The position numbers were made by a program, and so were the translations under genes. The notes below the pieces were generated by a model. The model did not search any database and had not been told where the DNA came from. It saw only the letters and a program-made list of their open reading frames with translations. Below are positions 60,453 to 64,000 of a DNA stretch of 64,000 nucleotides, in pieces; the first letter of the stretch is position 1; each line of letters begins with the position of its first letter. Location: NCBI RefSeq assembly GCF_004340685.1, contig NZ_SLUN01000001.1, forward strand, positions 1 through 64,000, read 5' to 3'. The DNA comes from Hydrogenispora ethanolica. GTDB taxonomy: Bacteria > Bacillota > UBA4882 > UBA8346.

Positions 60453-62318
60453 CTACGCCTCCTTGCCGTCGAGCGGCAGACTGACTTCGACCGTGGTGAA
60501 AAGGTTGGGGCAGCTCTCGATGCGCAAGCCGTAATCATTCCCGAAATAGAGCCGGATCCGTTCCTGGACGTTCTTGATGCCGATGGCGCAGAAATGATTC
60601 CCCGAGACATTCTCCTCCGAAAGCACCCGGGCGATCATCTCCTGGGTCATGCCGATCCCGTCGTCGGTGATGGTGAAGATCATCCGCTCCGCGAAACTGA
60701 AGCCCTTGACCTGAATGACCCCCGGGCCTTTCTTGGGCCCGATGCCGTGGATGATGGCATTCTCCAGGATCGGCTGGAGCAGGAATTTGGGCAGCTTGTG
60801 CTCGAGCAGGGCCGGCTCGATGGCCAAATCCACCTGGAACTTGTCGTAGTACCGGAACTCCTGCAGGTTCAGGTAATTGCGGAGATACTCCAGCTCGCGC
60901 CCGACGGTGATGAAATCGTCCTCCTTGCCCATGCTCACCTGGAGTAGCTGGATCAAGGAGGTCAGGAGGGATTCGATGTTCCCGGCCTTTTGGGCGTTGG
61001 CCATCAGCTTGGCCGTATTCAGCACGTTGGAGATGAAGTGGGGGTTGATCTGGGCCTGCAACGCTTTCAGCTCGGCGGTGCGTTTTTGGGCCTCGGTCTG
61101 CTGGATATCGGCCAGGAGGTTGCGGATCTCGGTGACCATCGCATTGAAATCCCGCGTCACCTCGGCGATCTCGTCCCGGTTCTCATCGGCCACGGCCACC
61201 CCGAGATTGCCCTTCTTCACCTCGGTCATGGCATGAATCAGCTTATTCAGCGGGCCGGAGATGCTCCGGGTAAAGATCACCGACAGCAGCACCGCCAGCA
61301 AAAAGCAGCCGATGCCCAGGAGCATGATGCCGTTGCGGATCCGGCCCGACTCGTAATTCAGATAGGAGTAGGGAATGGTGGTCACCACGTACCAGCCGGC
61401 GTTCTGAATGGGGGAAAACGCCACCAGATGCGGCTGCTCTCCGATTTTCAGGCTGAAGGTGTTCCGGCCCCGCCGCTCCGCGGCGTGCAACGCGGCGATT
61501 AAGGAGCGTTCGGGGTAGGGCTTTTTGAAAGGCAGGGCCGCGGTCCGGCTGGACACCACCGTGCCCCGGCCGTCCAGGATGAAGATCTCGCCGCCCCGCC
61601 CCATGTCGATATCCTGGTAGATCTGGGAGAAGAATTTCTCGTCGGTCCGGATCAGCACCGCGCCGATATACTCCCCTTCATACAGGCTCTTGATGGCCCT
61701 GCCCACCAGCAGCCCGTTCTCGAAGTCGATCACCCGGTTGACCAGATGGTCCTCATCCTGCCAGCCCAGGGCGCGCCAGACCGGAATGCCGTTCCGGGCC
61801 CGGATCTCCGTCAAAAAACGCTCCTGGTATCCGGCTTTCAAATTCAATTTGTAGTTTTCGTCGCCGTAGGCGATGATCTTGCCGCCCCGGGGGGTGAAGA
61901 GGAGCACGTCCGAGATATCGTGCAAAAAGGAGAACTTATTCACCATCATGGTGCGCATGCTGTACTTGGCGTCCAGCACCTGCCAGTCGCTGAGGGTGTC
62001 GAAATGGATCAGCGTGTGCTGGACGATCTCCGAGAACCCCACGTCGATGGTATCGTTCTCCATCCGGTTCATCTGGACCCTGATATTCTGGCACACCTGG
62101 TTGACGACCTGGATCGAATAGGTGTTGATCTTGTTGCGAATCGCCATGCTCGACTGGCGGAAGGAGTAGAGCCCGGTAATGACCATGGGCAACAGCGAAA
62201 GCAGCAAAAACAGCAGAATCAGCCGGGTCTGGATCCGGATGCTGCGGATGGCGTACCCGGCTTTCCGCCTCAGGCTGGCCAGGTTTTTCAGGTTGACGCG
62301 CTGGAAGATGGGATGCAT
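60453..62318 (-). CDS. YesM-type sensor histidine kinase
   Basis: The ~621-residue membrane kinase has an N-terminal helix (about 28-48), an extracytoplasmic Cache-type sensor to about 290, a second helix, a HAMP linker and the His-box QINPHF (family form QINPHFLYN). These are followed by an HATPase domain with 'DDGIGM' and 'GIGIKNV'-type G-boxes. ATG 62318 is preferred; frame to 62375. It pairs with the YesN-type regulator downstream. Confidence 0.92.
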   Translation of the reverse strand: MHPIFQRVNLKNLASLRRKAGYAIRSIRIQTRLILLFLLLSLLPMVITGLYSFRQSSMAIRNKINTYSIQVVNQVCQNIRVQMNRMENDTIDVGFSEIVQHTLIHFDTLSDWQVLDAKYSMRTMMVNKFSFLHDISDVLLFTPRGGKIIAYGDENYKLNLKAGYQERFLTEIRARNGIPVWRALGWQDEDHLVNRVIDFENGLLVGRAIKSLYEGEYIGAVLIRTDEKFFSQIYQDIDMGRGGEIFILDGRGTVVSSRTAALPFKKPYPERSLIAALHAAERRGRNTFSLKIGEQPHLVAFSPIQNAGWYVVTTIPYSYLNYESGRIRNGIMLLGIGCFLLAVLLSVIFTRSISGPLNKLIHAMTEVKKGNLGVAVADENRDEIAEVTRDFNAMVTEIRNLLADIQQTEAQKRTAELKALQAQINPHFISNVLNTAKLMANAQKAGNIESLLTSLIQLLQVSMGKEDDFITVGRELEYLRNYLNLQEFRYYDKFQVDLAIEPALLEHKLPKFLLQPILENAIIHGIGPKKGPGVIQVKGFSFAERMIFTITDDGIGMTQEMIARVLSEENVSGNHFCAIGIKNVQERIRLYFGNDYGLRIESCPNLFTTVEVSLPLDGKEA

Positions 62319-62511
62319 CGGCCTCCGGCCTTCCGTTTCATGATCGATCGAATGAAAGGGGCGGGAACCTCCCATTCCGGAAAACGATTACTCCGGTCCA
62401 TGCCGCAATCCGCTTCCGGGACCGCCCTTCAAAGCGCGGCTTGGCCGGAAACCGATTGACCCGTTGGATGACCGGAGTAAGCAAACACCCGAAACCGCGG
62501 CCGGCCCGGAC

Positions 62512-63399
62512 CTATTCCTTAATGGCGCCGACCGTCAAACCGGAGATGAACGCCTTTTGGTTGCAGAAGAAGACGATAATGATGGGAATGACGGACAGTA
62601 CCGCCCCGGACATCAACATATCGTAATTGTTGCCGTAAGGGGTCATCAACGAGGCCAACCCGATCGGCAAGGTCATATTTTCATCGCTACGAAGGGCGAT
62701 CAACGGCCAGACCACGCTGTTCCAGCTGAACATCGCCTGCAGGATGGTCATGGCTCCGAAGGCCGGCTTCATGATCGGCATCATGATCCGGAAATAGATC
62801 CCAAACTCCGAGCAGCCGTCGATCCGGCCCGCGTCGATCAAGTCCTTGGGCAGGCCCACCGCGAACTGCCGGAAGAAGAAGACCGCCACCGGCGGCACGG
62901 CGAAGGGCAGGATCACCCCGGCGTAGGTGTCGATCAGCCGGATCGAGACGATCAGCTGGTACAACGGGAGGATCAAAATCTCGATCGGCACCATCATCAC
63001 CACCAGCACGCAGACGAAGATCAGGTTGCGGCCCCGGAATCTGTAAACCGCCAGGGCGTAGCCGACCATGGCGCTGAGGAAGATCGAGACGACCGTCTGG
63101 AAGAAGGTGATCATCACACTATTTTTATACCAATGGAGGTAAATTCCTTCTTTTCCGGTGAAAAGCGCCCCATAATTTTGGAGCGACATGATCTCCGGCT
63201 GCAGGTTGACGTTGATCCCGTTGCGGATCATCTCCGCCCCCGGTTTGAATGAGGAGACCAGCATAAAGTAGAACGGCGCCAGGGTGAAGAGGGAAAAAGC
63301 CAGCAATACCAGCATGGCGACCAGGGTGGCAGGCCGGAACTGCCGTTTTTTCGGGGCCATCGGGTCCGCTGCGGCCGACATTTCCATGGAACGGTTCAT
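62512..63399 (-). CDS. sugar ABC transporter permease, MalG/AraQ type
   Basis: The ~295-residue permease has six helices and an EAA loop (DAGRIDGCSEFG), and ends 'SGLTVGAIKE'. The ATG at 63399 is one base after the previous gene's stop, with AAGGA upstream. It is part of a permease pair controlled, by position, by the YesMN system. No ATPase is encoded in the visible part. Confidence 0.93.
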   Translation of the reverse strand: MNRSMEMSAAADPMAPKKRQFRPATLVAMLVLLAFSLFTLAPFYFMLVSSFKPGAEMIRNGINVNLQPEIMSLQNYGALFTGKEGIYLHWYKNSVMITFFQTVVSIFLSAMVGYALAVYRFRGRNLIFVCVLVVMMVPIEILILPLYQLIVSIRLIDTYAGVILPFAVPPVAVFFFRQFAVGLPKDLIDAGRIDGCSEFGIYFRIMMPIMKPAFGAMTILQAMFSWNSVVWPLIALRSDENMTLPIGLASLMTPYGNNYDMLMSGAVLSVIPIIIVFFCNQKAFISGLTVGAIKE

Positions 63400-63400
63400 C

Positions 63401-64000
63401 TTAATCACTATCCTTCTTGAAGAATCCAAAACAGGTCAACTGGATCAGATTGACCAGCATCACCAGAATGACCAGCGTAATTCCGATGGCCGAGGCGAAA
63501 CCCATGTCGAAATTGTTGAAACCCATCTGATAGATGTAGGAGACGATGGTCATCCCGATATCGCCGGGGGTGGCCGTTTTCCAAAAGGCGTAACTCTCGG
63601 CGAACATCGAGAATCCGCCGTAGACGCTGATGGTGATCACGTAAATGATCACCGGTTTCAAGCCGGGCAGCGTAATGCAACGGAAGCGGTCCCAGGCGCC
63701 CGCGCCGTCGATCTCCGCCGCCTCGTACAATTCCTGGGAGATCCCCTGCAGCCCCGATAAGAAATAGACCATGTTCACGCCCAGCCAGCGCCAGGTGCAG
63801 AGCAGGACTAGGGCGAACATGGCCGGGCCTTTGATCTGCAGCCAGGTGATGGGCTTCATGCCGAAGAGTCCGGTGACCGCATTGGCCAGGGTGGTCGCCT
63901 GCTCGCCGAAGGAATAGCGAAAGAAGATGCCGGCCACGATGACCGAGGTCAGCGCCGGAATGAACAGCGCGGATTTGAAAAAGCCGGTGAACCGGACACG
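63401..64000 (-). CDS. sugar ABC transporter permease, MalF/UgpA type (5' end outside window)
   Basis: 200 residues of the C-terminal two thirds are visible, including the EAA motif (EAAEIDGAGAWDRF) and three to four helices. The frame is open through 64000, so the N-terminus lies outside. It pairs with the MalG-type permease; a binding-protein gene probably lies further upstream. Confidence 0.92.
   Translation of the reverse strand, partial: RVRFTGFFKSALFIPALTSVIVAGIFFRYSFGEQATTLANAVTGLFGMKPITWLQIKGPAMFALVLLCTWRWLGVNMVYFLSGLQGISQELYEAAEIDGAGAWDRFRCITLPGLKPVIIYVITISVYGGFSMFAESYAFWKTATPGDIGMTIVSYIYQMGFNNFDMGFASAIGITLVILVMLVNLIQLTCFGFFKKDSD

Noticed and set aside
58902-60947. 681-codon plus-strand frame
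   Set aside because: Antisense to the YesN and YesM genes and without motifs, a high-GC shadow.

Overview
The window looks like chromosomal DNA (roughly 60% GC by eye) from a Bacillota-type bacterium, probably one with an outer membrane. Pointers to Bacillota are YesM/YesN-type two-component genes, LplB/LplC-type sugar permeases without their own ATPase, a B. subtilis OxdC-like bicupin, strong GGAGG ribosome sites and frequent TTG/GTG starts. Pointers to a second membrane are a porin-like protein ending in a C-terminal Phe and three solute-binding proteins with ordinary signal peptides and no lipobox. The exact taxon cannot be fixed from the sequence; an uncultured or Hydrogenispora-like diderm lineage is an inference. 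No rRNA, tRNA, CRISPR array, insertion sequence or prophage was seen.

Layout. 0.4-5.4 kb: a minus-strand GldA/GldF/GldG/DUF4340 ABC operon. 5.9-9.3 kb: a plus-strand LplB/LplC/solute-binding sugar importer. 9.3-10.6 kb: a gene-free tract with a helically phased array of DnaA-box-like sites and a palindromic repeat. 10.6-12.1 kb: rpoN. 12.3-18.5 kb: a porin, MalG/MalF-type permeases, a binding protein and a ROK regulator. 19.1-30.1 kb: a long minus-strand catabolic operon holding a ribose-family importer (binding protein, ATPase, two permeases), an MBL-fold hydrolase, a Tm-1-like (UPF0261) protein, a RuBisCO-like protein, RpiB- and TIM-family isomerases, a class II aldolase and a FadR-type regulator. 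31.2-34.1 kb: an oxalate-decarboxylase-like bicupin and a LarA-family racemase.

34.9-50.1 kb is an exopolysaccharide locus, all on the minus strand. It encodes a priming sugar transferase, flippase, deacetylases, Wzz/BY-kinase fusion, nucleotide-sugar dehydrogenase, glycosyltransferases, a polymerase/ligase and a heparinase-like lyase, i.e. a Wzx/Wzy-type pathway. 50.8-54.9 kb carries an unusual two-domain AdoMet-decarboxylase homologue, two zinc-ribbon proteins and a DEAD-box helicase. 54.9-58.4 kb has an AraC regulator divergent from L-rhamnose isomerase, a 54-residue membrane protein and aroE. 58.8-64 kb holds a YesN/YesM two-component system followed by sugar permeases, the last cut by the window edge.

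The main theme is uptake and breakdown of plant-type sugars and sugar acids, with several local regulators. The most unusual content lies between genes: (i) two DnaA-box-like arrays with 21/42/63-bp spacing, (ii) other 21-bp-period repeat tracts, (iii) an intercistronic two-hairpin element whose stem shows compensatory changes between copies, and (iv) several other dispersed palindromic repeats. The RuBisCO-like operon and the tandem AdoMet-decarboxylase are the most interesting protein leads.
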